From Nonomuraea gerenzanensis (GTDB lineage: Bacteria; Actinomycetota; Actinomycetes; Streptosporangiales; Streptosporangiaceae), in the NCBI RefSeq assembly GCF_020215645.1, contig NZ_CP084058.1, forward strand, positions 9,486,001 through 9,550,000: a stretch of 64,000 nt of DNA, given 5' to 3'. The stretch's first letter is position 1, and every line of letters starts with the position of its first letter. Shown here in pieces: positions 1 to 8,825 of this stretch. A program made the position numbers and the translations under genes. The notes under the pieces are model-generated. The model saw nothing but the letters and a program-made list of their open reading frames with translations, ran no database searches and was not told the DNA's origin.

Positions 1-1642
1 CCAGGCGCAGCAGGTTCCAGGCGGGAGCGTCGGCGTAGCGGGCGGCCGTGGTGACGAAGATCCACAGGTCGGCGGCGTCGAGCATGCGGTGGGCGATCTC
101 GTGGTGCTCCTCGACGACCGAGTCGATGTCGGGGGTGTCGAGCAGCGCGACGCCCTGCGGGAGCTTCTCCGTCGCGACGATGACCAGGCTGCCCATCCCG
201 GCCTCGGGGGACGGCTTGTCCAGGCGTTGGAGGCCGCCGAGCAGCTCGCCCTGGGCGAACCACTCGTGGTCGTCCGGGTGGCAGACCAGGACGGGGGTGC
301 CGGTGGTCGGGCGGCGTACGCCGGTGCGGGAGACGTTCTTCTCGGCGAGGCTGTTGACCAGGGTGGACTTGCCTGCGCCGGTGGAGCCGGCGATGACGAT
401 GAGGGCTGGGGCGGTGCGGGTTCTGACGCGGGGGAGGACGTAGTTCTCCAGTTGGGCCAGGAGGTCGGCCTGGGCCTGCCTGGCTTCCTCCGAGCCGGGG
501 AGGTCGAGGCCGAAGCGGAGGTCTGCGACGCTTTCCCGGAGGGTGGCGAGGGCGGACATGAGGGCTTCGGCGGCCTCTGCGGGGAGTTCTTCGAGGGTTT
601 CGCCTGGCTGGGCGGGCTTGTCGGCTGGTTCTTCGGGGTGGGGGGTGGGCTCGTCCTCGGGGGCGAGGTCCGATGCGGGCTCGGGGTCGGGGTCGGAGGC
701 GGGCTCGGGCTGCGGAGTGGGCTCGGGCTCGGCTTCGGCGGCGGACCCAGGCTCGCCCTCAGACGCGGTCTCGGCGTCGAAGGTCCCGTCGGCGTCGATG
801 GCGGGGACAGCGTCGGCTGCGGAGGCAGTGTCGGCGTCGGGGGCGGCATCGGTGTCGGCGTCGGGGGCGGCATCGGTGGCGGCGTCGGGGGCGTCGGCGT
901 CGGGGGCGTCGGCGTCGGGGGCATCGGCGTCGGGGGCATCGGCGTCGGGGGCATCGGCGTCGGGGGCATCGGACGCGGAGGCAGGGCTGTCGGCCACAGG
1001 GGCCCAGGCATCGGACGCGGGGGCGTCGGCCTCGGAGGCAGCGGGCTCGGAGGCGACGGCCGCAGGGGCGGAGGTGCCGGTCTCGGAGGCGGAGGCTGCG
1101 GCTGCTGAGGCGGCATCGGCGTCGGAGGCGGCATCGGCGTCGGCTTCGGCGTCGGAGGCAGCATCGGAGGCAGCGGGAGAAGGCGGCTCGGCCTGGGCGG
1201 CAGCCGGTGAAGGCGGTGCGTCGGCTGCGGCAGGCGCGGCGCCGGGCCCGCCGAGCGCGGCCGGCTTCACGAAGAGGGACGGCCGCTCCGAGGCGGGCGA
1301 GCCGGAGCCACGCGCATCGGAGCCGTCACTCGGTTTCGCCCCCGGCGCCCCCGGCGCCGACGGCGGCTCGGCGCCCGGTCGGGGCTGCCGAAGGATGGCG
1401 GGCTTCTCGAAGAGGGACGGCCGCCGAGCAGGCGGCTCCTCACGGGCACCCCGCGCATCCCGCGACCCTCCGGAGCCCTCCTCAGGCTCACCGGACCCCG
1501 AACGAGCCTCGTCAGGCCCGGGCACCCCCGGCCGCCCCGCCGCCCGGTCCCTGCTGCGGGCCTCGGCGTCGAGGTCCTCGTCCGTCACCGGATGGAAGCT
1601 CAACGTCTGCTCCCCAGGCGACTCCTGCCACCCGTCATCCAT
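1..1642 (-). CDS. P-loop GTPase, dynamin/YfjP-like, with long acidic low-complexity N-terminus (C-terminus off window)
   Basis: This frame stays open from an ATG at 1642 to the window edge, so the C-terminus is missing. Residues 1 to about 400 are almost entirely Ala, Asp, Glu, Pro and Ser, with PDADA pentapeptide repeats, and look disordered. A G domain follows: Walker [10 protein letters not shown] with its Lys near residue 425, then the G3 motif LLDTPDIDS near residue 500. The latter resembles dynamin-like and YfjP-type GTPases of actinomycetes, which act at the membrane. Two short motifs, RPSLFEKPA and RPSLFVKPA, interrupt the acidic tail and may be docking segments. A GTG at 1654 would overlap the cobA stop by 4 bp (GTGA) and is an equally possible start. 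The G domain is sure; the cellular role and the link to the upstream cob genes are inference. Confidence 0.8.
   Translation of the reverse strand, partial: MDDGWQESPGEQTLSFHPVTDEDLDAEARSRDRAAGRPGVPGPDEARSGSGEPEEGSGGSRDARGAREEPPARRPSLFEKPAILRQPRPGAEPPSAPGAPGAKPSDGSDARGSGSPASERPSLFVKPAALGGPGAAPAAADAPPSPAAAQAEPPSPAASDAASDAEADADAASDADAASAAAASASETGTSAPAAVASEPAASEADAPASDAWAPVADSPASASDAPDADAPDADAPDADAPDADAPDADAPDAATDAAPDADTDAAPDADTASAADAVPAIDADGTFDAETASEGEPGSAAEAEPEPTPQPEPASDPDPEPASDLAPEDEPTPHPEEPADKPAQPGETLEELPAEAAEALMSALATLRESVADLRFGLDLPGSEEARQAQADLLAQLENYVLPRVRTRTAPALIVIAGSTGAGKSTLVNSLAEKNVSRTGVRRPTTGTPVLVCHPDDHEWFAQGELLGGLQRLDKPSPEAGMGSLVIVATEKLPQGVALLDTPDIDSVVEEHHEIAHRMLDAADLWIFVTTAARYADAPAWNLLRL
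891..965 (-). repeat. Five 15-bp in-frame tandem repeats in the GTPase gene
   Basis: Five consecutive 15-bp units (first two differ from the other three by one base) encode repeated PDADA pentapeptides on the minus strand. Less regular copies of the same theme run from about 830 to 1200. The unit is a multiple of three, so copy number can change without breaking the frame. Confidence 0.85.
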
Positions 1643-1650
1643 GGCCGTGT

Positions 1651-2883
1651 TCACGGCAAGCGCTCCGCTCGTACCATCTCGACCTCCTGGCCGACCCGCA
1701 CGACGTCGCCGACGATGACGATCGCCGGCGGCCGTATCCCAGCCGCGGACACGCGGTCGGCCACGGTGGAAAGCGAAGCGGTGACCGCCCGCTGGGTCGG
1801 AAGGGTACCGTCCTGTACCACCATTACGGGAGTCTCCGGCGAACGTCCGTCGCGGACGAGGGCTTCGGCGACCTTCGCCAGGCGCTCGACGGCCATCAGC
1901 AGCACCAGCGTGCCCTGGGAACGGGCCAGGCCGGGCCAGTCGACGGTGGAGCGGGGGTCGTCGGGCGCCACGTGCACGGAGATGACGTGGAACTCCTGGC
2001 TCACGCCGCGGTGGGTCACCGGCACGCCGGCGGCGGCGGGCACCGCGACGGCGCTGGTGAGGCCGGGCACGACCAGGACGGGGATGCCGGCCTCCGCGCA
2101 GGCGATCATCTCCTCGCCACCGCGGCCGAAGACGAAGGAGTCGCCGCCCTTGAGCCGGACCACGAACTTGCCCTGCCTGGCGCGGTCCACGAGCAGCTCG
2201 TTGATGGTCTCCTGGGACAGCGAGCGGCCGTAGGGCACCTTGGCGGCGTCGATGAGCTCGACGTCGGGGGCCAGCTCGTCGAGCAGGGCGCGGGGCGCGA
2301 GGCGGTCGGCGACGACCACGTCGGCCTGGGAGAGGAGCTGACGGCCGCGCACGGTGATCAGGCCGGGGTCGCCGGGGCCGCCGCCGACGAGGGCGACGCC
2401 GACCGGTTTGGTGCGGTTGCGGCGGGCGTCGACGGTGCCGTCACGCAGCGCCTCGACGACGGCGTCCCTGATGCCGGCGGCGCGGCGGGGGTCGCCGCCC
2501 GCGGTGATGGCGACGCCGATCTCGTCGACCCGCCCCGTGGCGGGTGTCCAGGCGGCGGAGGCGTCCTTGTCGTCGGCGCGCACGCACCACACGCGCTTGG
2601 CCTCCGCCTCGGCGGCGACCGCGGTGTTGACGGACCTGTCATCGGTGCAGGCCTGTACGAGCCAGGCCCCGTCGCAGTCGCCGACCTCGTAGGGCCGGGC
2701 GTGCCAGGTGACCCGGCCGGCCGCGATCAGGTCGTCGAGGGCCGGGGTGACGCCCGGCGACACGACGGTGACCTCCGCACCGGCCTCTAGCAGCGCGGGG
2801 ACCCGCCGCTGCGCGACGCGGCCGCCGCCCACGACGAGGACCCGGCGGCCGGAAAGCCGCAGGCCGAGGAGGTAGGGACCCAT
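1651..2883 (-). CDS. cobA: Uroporphyrinogen-III C-methyltransferase fused to precorrin-2 dehydrogenase (CysG-like)
   Basis: A 410-residue fusion. The N-terminal half has a Met8/SirC-type NAD fold ([13 protein letters not shown] near residue 20) that oxidises precorrin-2 to sirohydrochlorin. The C-terminal half is a SUMT methyltransferase that makes precorrin-2 from uroporphyrinogen III, with the signatures [18 protein letters not shown] and [18 protein letters not shown]. It can therefore supply siroheme or cobalamin. The ATG at 2883 is chosen because GGGAG precedes it and the Met8 fold begins at once; the frame opens further upstream, but those residues look unlike the family. The gene lies 80 bp downstream of the arginase-family gene, and that gap holds an inverted repeat (2906-2929), so it may have its own control. 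Its stop overlaps a possible GTG start of the GTPase. Confidence 0.93.
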   Translation of the reverse strand: MGPYLLGLRLSGRRVLVVGGGRVAQRRVPALLEAGAEVTVVSPGVTPALDDLIAAGRVTWHARPYEVGDCDGAWLVQACTDDRSVNTAVAAEAEAKRVWCVRADDKDASAAWTPATGRVDEIGVAITAGGDPRRAAGIRDAVVEALRDGTVDARRNRTKPVGVALVGGGPGDPGLITVRGRQLLSQADVVVADRLAPRALLDELAPDVELIDAAKVPYGRSLSQETINELLVDRARQGKFVVRLKGGDSFVFGRGGEEMIACAEAGIPVLVVPGLTSAVAVPAAAGVPVTHRGVSQEFHVISVHVAPDDPRSTVDWPGLARSQGTLVLLMAVERLAKVAEALVRDGRSPETPVMVVQDGTLPTQRAVTASLSTVADRVSAAGIRPPAIVIVGDVVRVGQEVEMVRAERLP

Positions 2884-2905
2884 GGGGGGAATCTCCCGTT
2901 CGCGA

Positions 2906-2929
2906 AGGTTTGTGTTAAGAGGTAAACCT
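2906..2929. promoter_or_regulatory. Inverted repeat AGGTTT-N12-AAACCT upstream of cobA
   Basis: Perfect 6-bp arms separated by 12 bp, in a locally AT-richer stretch 22 bp upstream of the cobA start. It could be an operator or a small leader hairpin. It is not a cobalamin riboswitch, since the gap is only 80 bp and no B12-box-like conserved element is visible. Confidence 0.35.
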
Positions 2930-2963
2930 ACCGGCTCCGCATGCGTCATTTGCTGCGCATGGG

Positions 2964-3977
2964 TCAACGGCCGTCAAGAAGCGGCTGCCTGGGATCCCAG
3001 CGGGGCCCGCCCTCGTCGTCCTTGCGGCGGCGGGCCATCGCCGACAGGGCCTCCAGGATGACCCGGTTGCCGAGGAAGGCCGTGATGTCCGCGTGGTCGT
3101 ACGGCGGCGCCACCTCGACCACCTCCATGCCGGCCACCGGCAGCTCGTAGCAGATGCGGCGGACGGCGTCGAGCAGTTGCCTGGCCGTGAGGCCGCCCGG
3201 CTCGGGCGTGCCGGTGCCGGGGGCGTGGCCGGGGTCGCAGACGTCGATGTCGACGGACAGGAAGATCTGGTCGCATTCGTCCAGCGCGATCCCGAAGGAC
3301 TCGGTCAGGCATGCGTCAAGCCCGCGAGTCACAATTTCGGTCATTTCATAGGAACGCATATTTTGCCGAGCCATCCAGCCGAGCGTCTCCGGCTCGGGCC
3401 AGTAGCCGCGCAGGCCGAGCTGCAGGAACCTGTCGCCCCTGATCGCCCCGGACTCGATGAGCCGCCGCATCGGCTGGCCGTGCCCGTACAGATGGCCGAA
3501 GGCGATGTCGCCGGTGTCGGCGTGCGCGTCGAAGTGGATCATGGAGGTCCGCCCCGGCGCGTACGCCCTGGCGGTCCCCCGCGCGTCCGGCAGCGCCACC
3601 GTGTGGTCGCCCCCGAGCACCAGCGGGATCGCCCCCGAGGCCGCCACCCGGTGCACCGCCTCCTCGATGGCCGCCAGCGAGCCCTCCACGTCGCCCGAGT
3701 AGCACTCCACGTCACCGGCGTCGAGCACGCGCAGGTCGCGCAGCGCGTCCACGCGCAGGGCCAGGCTCGGCCTTGAGCCGTCGTGCGGCAGGTAGCAGGC
3801 CTGGCGCAGCGCCATCGGCCCGAACCTGGCACCCGGCCGGTTGGACGTGCCGCCGTCGAACGGCGCGCCGATGATCACCACGTCGGCGCCCGCGTAGCTG
3901 CCGGGATCGCTCAGGTCGCAGCGGTCCACCCCGAGGAACGTGATGTCGGGGCCGAACATGGGTCCATAACGAGACAC
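2964..3977 (-). CDS. Arginase/agmatinase-family ureohydrolase
   Basis: A 337-residue binuclear-manganese ureohydrolase that cleaves a guanidino compound to urea plus amine; agmatine, guanidinobutyrate or a related substrate is possible. The family motifs are present in order: VIIGAPFDGGTSNRPGARFG, VLGGDHTV, MIHFDAHADTGD and SVDIDVCDPGHAPGTGTPEP, supplying the metal-binding His and Asp residues. The start is taken as GTG 3977 because a strong GGAGG lies 8 bp upstream; ATG codons at 3998-4004 overlap the cobT stop and would add nine residues or fewer. It sits inside the cob operon, between cobT and cobA, which is unusual because no cobalamin step needs this chemistry. Family assignment is firm; substrate is not determined from sequence. 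Confidence 0.9.
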   Translation of the reverse strand: MSRYGPMFGPDITFLGVDRCDLSDPGSYAGADVVIIGAPFDGGTSNRPGARFGPMALRQACYLPHDGSRPSLALRVDALRDLRVLDAGDVECYSGDVEGSLAAIEEAVHRVAASGAIPLVLGGDHTVALPDARGTARAYAPGRTSMIHFDAHADTGDIAFGHLYGHGQPMRRLIESGAIRGDRFLQLGLRGYWPEPETLGWMARQNMRSYEMTEIVTRGLDACLTESFGIALDECDQIFLSVDIDVCDPGHAPGTGTPEPGGLTARQLLDAVRRICYELPVAGMEVVEVAPPYDHADITAFLGNRVILEALSAMARRRKDDEGGPRWDPRQPLLDGR

Positions 3978-4003
3978 TGTGCCTACCTCCAGTGCCATCA
4001 TCA

Positions 4004-5089
4004 TCACACGGGCTTCTCGGTCACTCCCGCCGAGTCGAACGTCGCCACGTCGTGCATCACGCGTACCGCCGCGCACACCATCGGGTGCGCCAGCAACCCG
4101 CCCGTGCCCTCGCCGAGCCGCAGCTCCAGGTCCACGAGCGGGCGCAGCCCGAGGTGGGCCAGCGCGGCGGTGTGGCCGGGCTCGGCCGAGCGGTGCCCGG
4201 CCACGCAGTGGTCCAGGGCGGCCGGGTCGAGGGCCGCCGCCACCAGGGCGGCGGCTCCGGCGATGACGCCGTCGAGGATGACGGGCACGCGCAGCGCCGC
4301 GCCGCACAGGATGAAGCCGGCGATGGCCGCGTGCTCGAACCCGCCGACGGCCGCCAGCGCGCGCAGCGCCTCGCTGGGCGAGCCGGACGGCTCCGTCACC
4401 GCGTTCGTGCGCAGGGCCGCGCGCACGATGCCGACCTTCAGCGCGTACGTCTCGTCGTCGATGCCCGTGCCCCGCCCGGTCACCTCGGCGGGGTCCTTGC
4501 CGGTGAAGGCGGAGATCAGCGCGGCGGAGGCGGTGGTGTTGGCGATGCCCATGTCGCCGGTGATCAGGCAGCGCGCGCCCTTGGCGACCAGGTCCCTGGC
4601 CACGACGATGCCCGCCTCCAGCGCCCTGACGGCCTGGTCGACGGTCATGGCGGGGCCCTGCGACAGGTCGGCGGTGCCGTACGCGATCTTGTGCGAGACC
4701 AGGTCGGGGGCGTCGGGCAGGTCGGCGGCGACGCCCACGTCCACCACGGTCACCGACGCCCCCGCCTGGGCGGCGAAGGCGTTGGCGACGGCGCCGCCGG
4801 CCAGGAAGTTGGCGACCATCTGCACCGTGACCTCCTGCGGCCACGGGCTGACGCCGCGGGCGTGCACGCCGTGGTCGGCGGCGAAGATGGCCAGGGCCGC
4901 GGGCTCCGGCATGGGCGGCGGGCAGGTGCCGGCCGCGCCGGCCAGGCGGACGGCGACCTCCTCCAGCACGCCGAGCGAGCCGCGGGGCTTGGTGAGGCGG
5001 TCCTGGTAGGCGCGGGCCTCGGCGAGCACCCGGGGGTCGGCGGGACGGATCGCCGCCAGCGTCTCAGCGAACACGGATCCTCCAGTCAC
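4004..5089 (-). CDS. cobT: Nicotinate-nucleotide:dimethylbenzimidazole phosphoribosyltransferase
   Basis: A 361-residue enzyme that makes alpha-ribazole phosphate, the lower-ligand nucleotide of cobalamin, from nicotinate mononucleotide and dimethylbenzimidazole. Recognisable segments are the N-terminal TKPRGSLG, FAADHGVHARGVSPWPQEVT, GDMGIANTTASAAL, GRGTGIDDE and the C-terminal RLGEGTGG, which contains the catalytic glutamate of the family. The GTG at 5089 overlaps the cbiX stop by 4 bp (GTGA). A second GTG at 5074 has GGAGG 4 bp upstream and is an alternative start. Translational coupling to both neighbours indicates one cob operon. Confidence 0.94.
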   Translation of the reverse strand: MTGGSVFAETLAAIRPADPRVLAEARAYQDRLTKPRGSLGVLEEVAVRLAGAAGTCPPPMPEPAALAIFAADHGVHARGVSPWPQEVTVQMVANFLAGGAVANAFAAQAGASVTVVDVGVAADLPDAPDLVSHKIAYGTADLSQGPAMTVDQAVRALEAGIVVARDLVAKGARCLITGDMGIANTTASAALISAFTGKDPAEVTGRGTGIDDETYALKVGIVRAALRTNAVTEPSGSPSEALRALAAVGGFEHAAIAGFILCGAALRVPVILDGVIAGAAALVAAALDPAALDHCVAGHRSAEPGHTAALAHLGLRPLVDLELRLGEGTGGLLAHPMVCAAVRVMHDVATFDSAGVTEKPV

Positions 5090-5931
5090 GGGACGAGTTG
5101 GAGCGCTTCCTCGTAGCGGTCGATCACGACGTCGGCCAGGGTCTCGCAGTCGCCGATCACCTCGGCGCAGCGGATGTCGAGGTCGGGGTGCCCCGCGCCG
5201 TACGCCAGCGCCTGCGCCCAGACCCGCTCCAGCAGCCCGCCCGCGAACAGCAGGTACGGCACCACGATGACCCGCTTGGCCCCCAGCCGCCGGCAGCGCT
5301 CCAGCCCGCCGGGCACCCCGGGCGGGGTGACGGAGACGAAGGCGGTCTCGACGGTCATGAAGTCGTAGGCGTGCGTCTCCCAGAACAGCCGGGAGACGCG
5401 GTGGACCTCGGCGTTGGCGGTGGCGTCGGTGGAGCCCTCGCCGACCAGCACGACGGCGGTCTCCCCCGGCTCGATGTGCTGGTGCACGTCCTCGACCGGC
5501 AGGGATTCGACGGCCCGCAGCCGCGGCCTGGCGCCGGCCAGCTCCAGCGCGCGCGGCCTGGACAGCTCGGCGGCGGCCTCGTTGAGCCGCTCCGCCAGCA
5601 GCGCCAGCACGCGCGGATCGGGGCCGAGCGGGCGGCCGTAGTCGTACATCAGGGTGGGATGGCGCTGCTGCTCCAGTGCCATCGCGGCGGGGAACTCCTC
5701 GCCCATCCTGCTCAGGCTCAGCGGCAGCGCCACGAGCCGGTGGTGCCCCCGCGCGACCAGCGAGGCGACGGAGTCGCTCAGCCGCGGGGTGGCCCGCTCC
5801 AGGTAGCCGCCCGACACGTCGGCGCCCGACTGGTCGAGCCGGCAGCGCAGGCGGTGGACGAACCTGCCGAACTCGGCGGCGTAGGCGTCATCCTGTGAGC
5901 CCTGCCCGATCAGCAGGAGCGGCGGCTTCAT
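5086..5931 (-). CDS. CbiX-like sirohydrochlorin chelatase homologue lacking the usual histidines
   Basis: A 281-residue protein with two CbiX-type halves. CbiX chelatases insert Co2+ or Fe2+ into sirohydrochlorin using histidines in an HGS/HGT motif near the N-terminus and a second His about 65-80 residues later. Here the first motif reads LIGQGSQDD (His to Gln), the second site reads PLSLSRMGEEFP with no His, and the second half has VLVGEGSTDA. I read the DNA codons for the first two sites, and they do encode these residues. The fold is recognisable (VSGGYLE, VIVVPYLLFAGGLL), and the operon position between cobL and cobT supports a role in cobalt or corrin handling. Catalysis by the standard mechanism looks doubtful. 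ATG 5931 is the likely start, with GGAG about 10 bp upstream. Confidence 0.75.
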   Translation of the reverse strand: MKPPLLLIGQGSQDDAYAAEFGRFVHRLRCRLDQSGADVSGGYLERATPRLSDSVASLVARGHHRLVALPLSLSRMGEEFPAAMALEQQRHPTLMYDYGRPLGPDPRVLALLAERLNEAAAELSRPRALELAGARPRLRAVESLPVEDVHQHIEPGETAVVLVGEGSTDATANAEVHRVSRLFWETHAYDFMTVETAFVSVTPPGVPGGLERCRRLGAKRVIVVPYLLFAGGLLERVWAQALAYGAGHPDLDIRCAEVIGDCETLADVVIDRYEEALQLVP

Positions 5932-6000
5932 CGTGAGGGTTCTCCGGTGCGGTGGACAAGGACACGCGAGGATAACCGATGCGCCCGTGTGGGGAACAGG

Positions 6001-7176
6001 TCACGCTGCGTGCGCAGGTGTCGCGTGCACCACGAAAACCGGGTCCGACGCTGCGAGACTGTGGGAGCCGTCGGGGTTGAGCACCAGCTTGGAGGCCAGG
6101 ATCTGGGTGCCCTCGCCGCGGTAACCGTGCTCGCGCAGGCGTTCGAGCACCCCGGCGACCTGCTCGACCTTGCGCAGCGCGCACACGAGCACGCGCGGGC
6201 CCCTGGCGGCGCAGGCCACGATCACGTCCAGGCCGCCGCCGCCCACGAAGACGGCGTCGGGGTCGGGCAGCGGCTCCAGCGCGGGCGGCGCCTGCCCCCT
6301 GGTCAGCGCCACTTTGACGCCGTGTTCGAGCACGTTGGCGCGCAGTCTGGCGCAGCGGGCCTCGTCGCGTTCGACGGCCATCACGGCCGCGCCCAGCCGG
6401 GCGCACTCGACGGCGATCTGGCCCTCGCCCGCGCCCACGTCCCACACCAGGTCGCCGAGCCGGGGGCCCAGCTTGGCCAGCACGTACGCCCGCGCCTCCG
6501 GCGGGATCCCGCCCTCGAACGGCAGCGCCCACTCCGACGGCCCCGGCTGCGCGCCCGCCACCCAGCCCGGCTCCTTCGGCTGGTGCAGCGGATCGACGAC
6601 GAGGACCACGTCGGGGTCCTTCCACGGCCTGGTCGTGGCCTCGCCCATGCGGCTGTGCGTGACCCGCTCGTCGGGCCCGCCGAGGTCCTCGCAGACGATC
6701 AGCGCGCGCGGCGTGGTGGGCGCCAGCTCCCTGGCGATCTCGCCGGGGCCGACGCCGGGCGCGACCAGCAGCGCGACCTTGGGGTGCGCGCGGCAGGCGT
6801 TGACGGCCCTGCTGAGCTGACGCGGGCCCGACGGGGCGACGACCAGCGCGTCCTCCCAGTTGAGCCCGGCACAGGCGAAGGCCCGGGTGACGAGCGAGGT
6901 GGCCGGCAGCACGTCCGGTTTGAGGCCGTGTGCCCGGAGCCGGCGTACGACGCCGAAGAAGCCGGGGTCGCCCTGCGCGAGCACGACCGCGGGCCCTTCG
7001 CCGTGCTCCAGGTGGTCGTCGAGGGCCTCCAGCAGCGCACCGTCCGCGGCGGTCGCCGCCGAGAGCTGGAGTTGTCCGAGAACGGCGTCGGGCCCCACGA
7101 CGAGCCTGGCCTCCCGCAGCTTGCCCACTGCCTTGGCCGGAAGCTCGGTTCCGTCCCAGCCGACAACCGTGATCAT
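6001..7176 (-). CDS. cobL: Precorrin-6Y C5,15-methyltransferase (decarboxylating)
   Basis: A 391-residue CbiE-CbiT fusion. It methylates precorrin-6B at C5 and C15 and decarboxylates the acetate side chain at C12. The N-terminal CbiE half begins ITVVGWDGTELPAKA and has the tetrapyrrole-methylase loop VVLAQGDPGFFG. The C-terminal CbiT half has the SAM-binding VWDVGAGEGQIAVECARLGA, then AVERDEARC. Length and order match actinobacterial CobL. It is 69 bp upstream of the cbiX-like gene and 81 bp downstream of the GNAT gene, so it may start the cob operon or be read through from the GNAT gene. The first ATG (7176) fits the family N-terminus. Confidence 0.93.
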   Translation of the reverse strand: MITVVGWDGTELPAKAVGKLREARLVVGPDAVLGQLQLSAATAADGALLEALDDHLEHGEGPAVVLAQGDPGFFGVVRRLRAHGLKPDVLPATSLVTRAFACAGLNWEDALVVAPSGPRQLSRAVNACRAHPKVALLVAPGVGPGEIARELAPTTPRALIVCEDLGGPDERVTHSRMGEATTRPWKDPDVVLVVDPLHQPKEPGWVAGAQPGPSEWALPFEGGIPPEARAYVLAKLGPRLGDLVWDVGAGEGQIAVECARLGAAVMAVERDEARCARLRANVLEHGVKVALTRGQAPPALEPLPDPDAVFVGGGGLDVIVACAARGPRVLVCALRKVEQVAGVLERLREHGYRGEGTQILASKLVLNPDGSHSLAASDPVFVVHATPAHAA

Positions 7177-7257
7177 TGCGCCTCACCGTCCTCACCACCA
7201 GGGTGACGGCTGAGAGGTGGTTTCACCAAGGGGTGCCGGGGCCATTCCGGTGTGCCC

Positions 7258-8337
7258 TCAGGCCAGGTCCGACGGGACGAGGCTGTAGACGATCATGTCC
7301 TCGCCGGCGATCGAGGCGCGGGCCAGCCCTTCCCGGACGAAACCGGCCTTCTCCGCGACCCGCTGGGAGGCGGTGTTGGCCGGGGAGACGCGGAGCTGGA
7401 GCCGGCTGAAGCCGTGCCGCTCGAACAGCCAGCGGGCGACCGCCTCGACGGCCTCGCCCGCGTAGCCCCTGCCTCTGGCCCAGGGCGCCGTCATGTAGCC
7501 GACCTCGGCCGTCCTGCCACTCCAGTCGAGGTCGCGCAGGTCCACGTTGACCACGTAGCGGCCGCTCGCCAGTTCGGTGGCCGTCCAGGCGACGCCGACG
7601 CCCCTGATCCACCTGCGCTCGGCGTGGGCGACGTAGGCGCGCGCGTGCTCGGCCGTGTAGTCGCGTGGCACGCCGGTGAACCGCTGGGTCAGCGGGTCGG
7701 CGCCGGTGGTGGCCACGTCGGCGGCGTCCTCGGGCAGTTGCCTGCGCAGCAGCAGCCGCTGGGTGCGCAGCTCGGCCTTGGCCAGGGCGGCGGCCGGCAC
7801 GCGGCTGTCGTAGTGCAGCAGGCCGAACAGGACGAGGTCGTGCGCGCCGTCCTCGTCCACGACCGCGTCGCGCACCACGCCTTCCCAGGTGAAGCCCGCT
7901 TTGCAGGCGACGCGGAGCGAGGCGAGGTTGTCCAGCCTGGCGGTCAGGTCGATCCTGCGCAGCCCCATGCTCTCGAACGCCCAGTCCGTCAGGCCGCGCA
8001 GGGCCTCGGTGGCGAAGCCGCGGCCCCGGTAGAGGGGGTGGACGCCGTACCCGACCTCGGTCGTGCCCGCGCTCCACGACGTCTTGAACAGGCTGATCGC
8101 CCCGACGATGACGCCCTCGGCGTCGGTCATGGCCAGGTGGATGCCCTGGCCGGAGCGGCGCAGCTCGTGCACACCGTGCATCAGCCAGGGGGCGATCCCC
8201 GAGACCCTGGCGGGCGCGCCCGGCGGCAGGAAGCGGGTGCCGGACTGCACGATGGAGCGGACGCGGAGGGTGTCCTTGGGGCCGAACGGCCGGAGCGCAA
8301 GCCGTTCCGTGGCGATGCTCACGTCGGGATCGAACAC
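7258..8337 (-). CDS. Tandem-domain GNAT acetyltransferase (RimJ-like)
   Basis: A 359-residue protein with two GNAT domains of the RimJ/RimL kind. The first (about 5-175) has YGVHPLYRGRGFATEALRGL and IDLTARLDNLASLRVACKAGF; the second (about 185-355) has VGYMTAPWARGRGYAGEAVEA and LRVSPANTASQRVAEKAGF. The R/Q-x-x-G-x-A/G acetyl-CoA loops are intact in both halves. Such proteins acetylate protein N-termini or small amines; the target cannot be read here. GTG 8337 starts at the beginning of the first domain, but I see no clear ribosome-binding site. It is divergent from the DUF2795 gene and points toward cobL. Confidence 0.85.
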   Translation of the reverse strand: MFDPDVSIATERLALRPFGPKDTLRVRSIVQSGTRFLPPGAPARVSGIAPWLMHGVHELRRSGQGIHLAMTDAEGVIVGAISLFKTSWSAGTTEVGYGVHPLYRGRGFATEALRGLTDWAFESMGLRRIDLTARLDNLASLRVACKAGFTWEGVVRDAVVDEDGAHDLVLFGLLHYDSRVPAAALAKAELRTQRLLLRRQLPEDAADVATTGADPLTQRFTGVPRDYTAEHARAYVAHAERRWIRGVGVAWTATELASGRYVVNVDLRDLDWSGRTAEVGYMTAPWARGRGYAGEAVEAVARWLFERHGFSRLQLRVSPANTASQRVAEKAGFVREGLARASIAGEDMIVYSLVPSDLA

Positions 8338-8411
8338 GCTGTGGAGGGTACACAGTGGCGATGTTTGCCCACGAAAGCGGGGGTAGGGGCGGATTGAGAG
8401 GAGTGAGGCTG

Positions 8412-8822
8412 ATGATGGAACGTGGAAGCGACAAGCACGGCCCCCGTCTCGACAACGAGCAGAAGCACGAGACCGAGGGCATGGTTCGCGGTGGCGGCAC
8501 GACGCATGCCGAGGAGTGGAAGGAACCCGAGGCCATGCCGGCGCCCGGAGAGGAGTCGCTTCAGACGTACGCGCCAGGTCACGAGCCCGGTGTCCCGGAA
8601 GGCATGACGCAGCGGGACGTGAACCTCCGCAGCGACCTCGCCAAGTGGCTGAGCGACACCCATTGGCCCTCGTCCAAGCGCGAACTGCTGGCCCGCGCCC
8701 GCCGCGAGGGCGCGCCCGACCAGGTGATCGACCTGGTCGAGTCCCTGCCCGAGCGCAGCTACACGAACATGGCCGACCTCGCCAAGGCGCTCGGCATCGG
8801 CGTGGAGAAGCGGAGGTGGTGA
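8412..8822 (+). CDS. DUF2795 family protein
   Basis: A 136-residue protein. The first half is polar and charged (PGEESLQTYAPGHEPGVPEG), probably flexible. The second half, DLAKWLSDTHWPSSKRELL to NMADLAKALGIGVEKRRW, matches the small helical DUF2795 fold of actinobacteria. Its function is unknown. ATG 8412 has GAGGAG about 8 bp upstream; ATG 8415 directly follows and is an alternative. The stop lies 3 bp before the GTG of the eRF1-like gene, whose ribosome-binding site (GGAGG) is inside this gene's end, so the two are co-translated. Confidence 0.85.
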   Translation: MMERGSDKHGPRLDNEQKHETEGMVRGGGTTHAEEWKEPEAMPAPGEESLQTYAPGHEPGVPEGMTQRDVNLRSDLAKWLSDTHWPSSKRELLARARREGAPDQVIDLVESLPERSYTNMADLAKALGIGVEKRRW

Positions 8823-8825
8823 GCG

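Noticed and set aside
89..2790. Long plus-strand open frames rich in Gly, Ala, Arg or Ser
   Set aside because: They are antisense to the acidic GTPase tail and cobA. Their repetitive composition mirrors the minus-strand repeats and shows no domain.
7177..7257. Cobalamin riboswitch upstream of cobL
   Set aside because: Only 81 bp are available and no B12-box-like element is visible. The gaps before cobA and cobQ also lack one.
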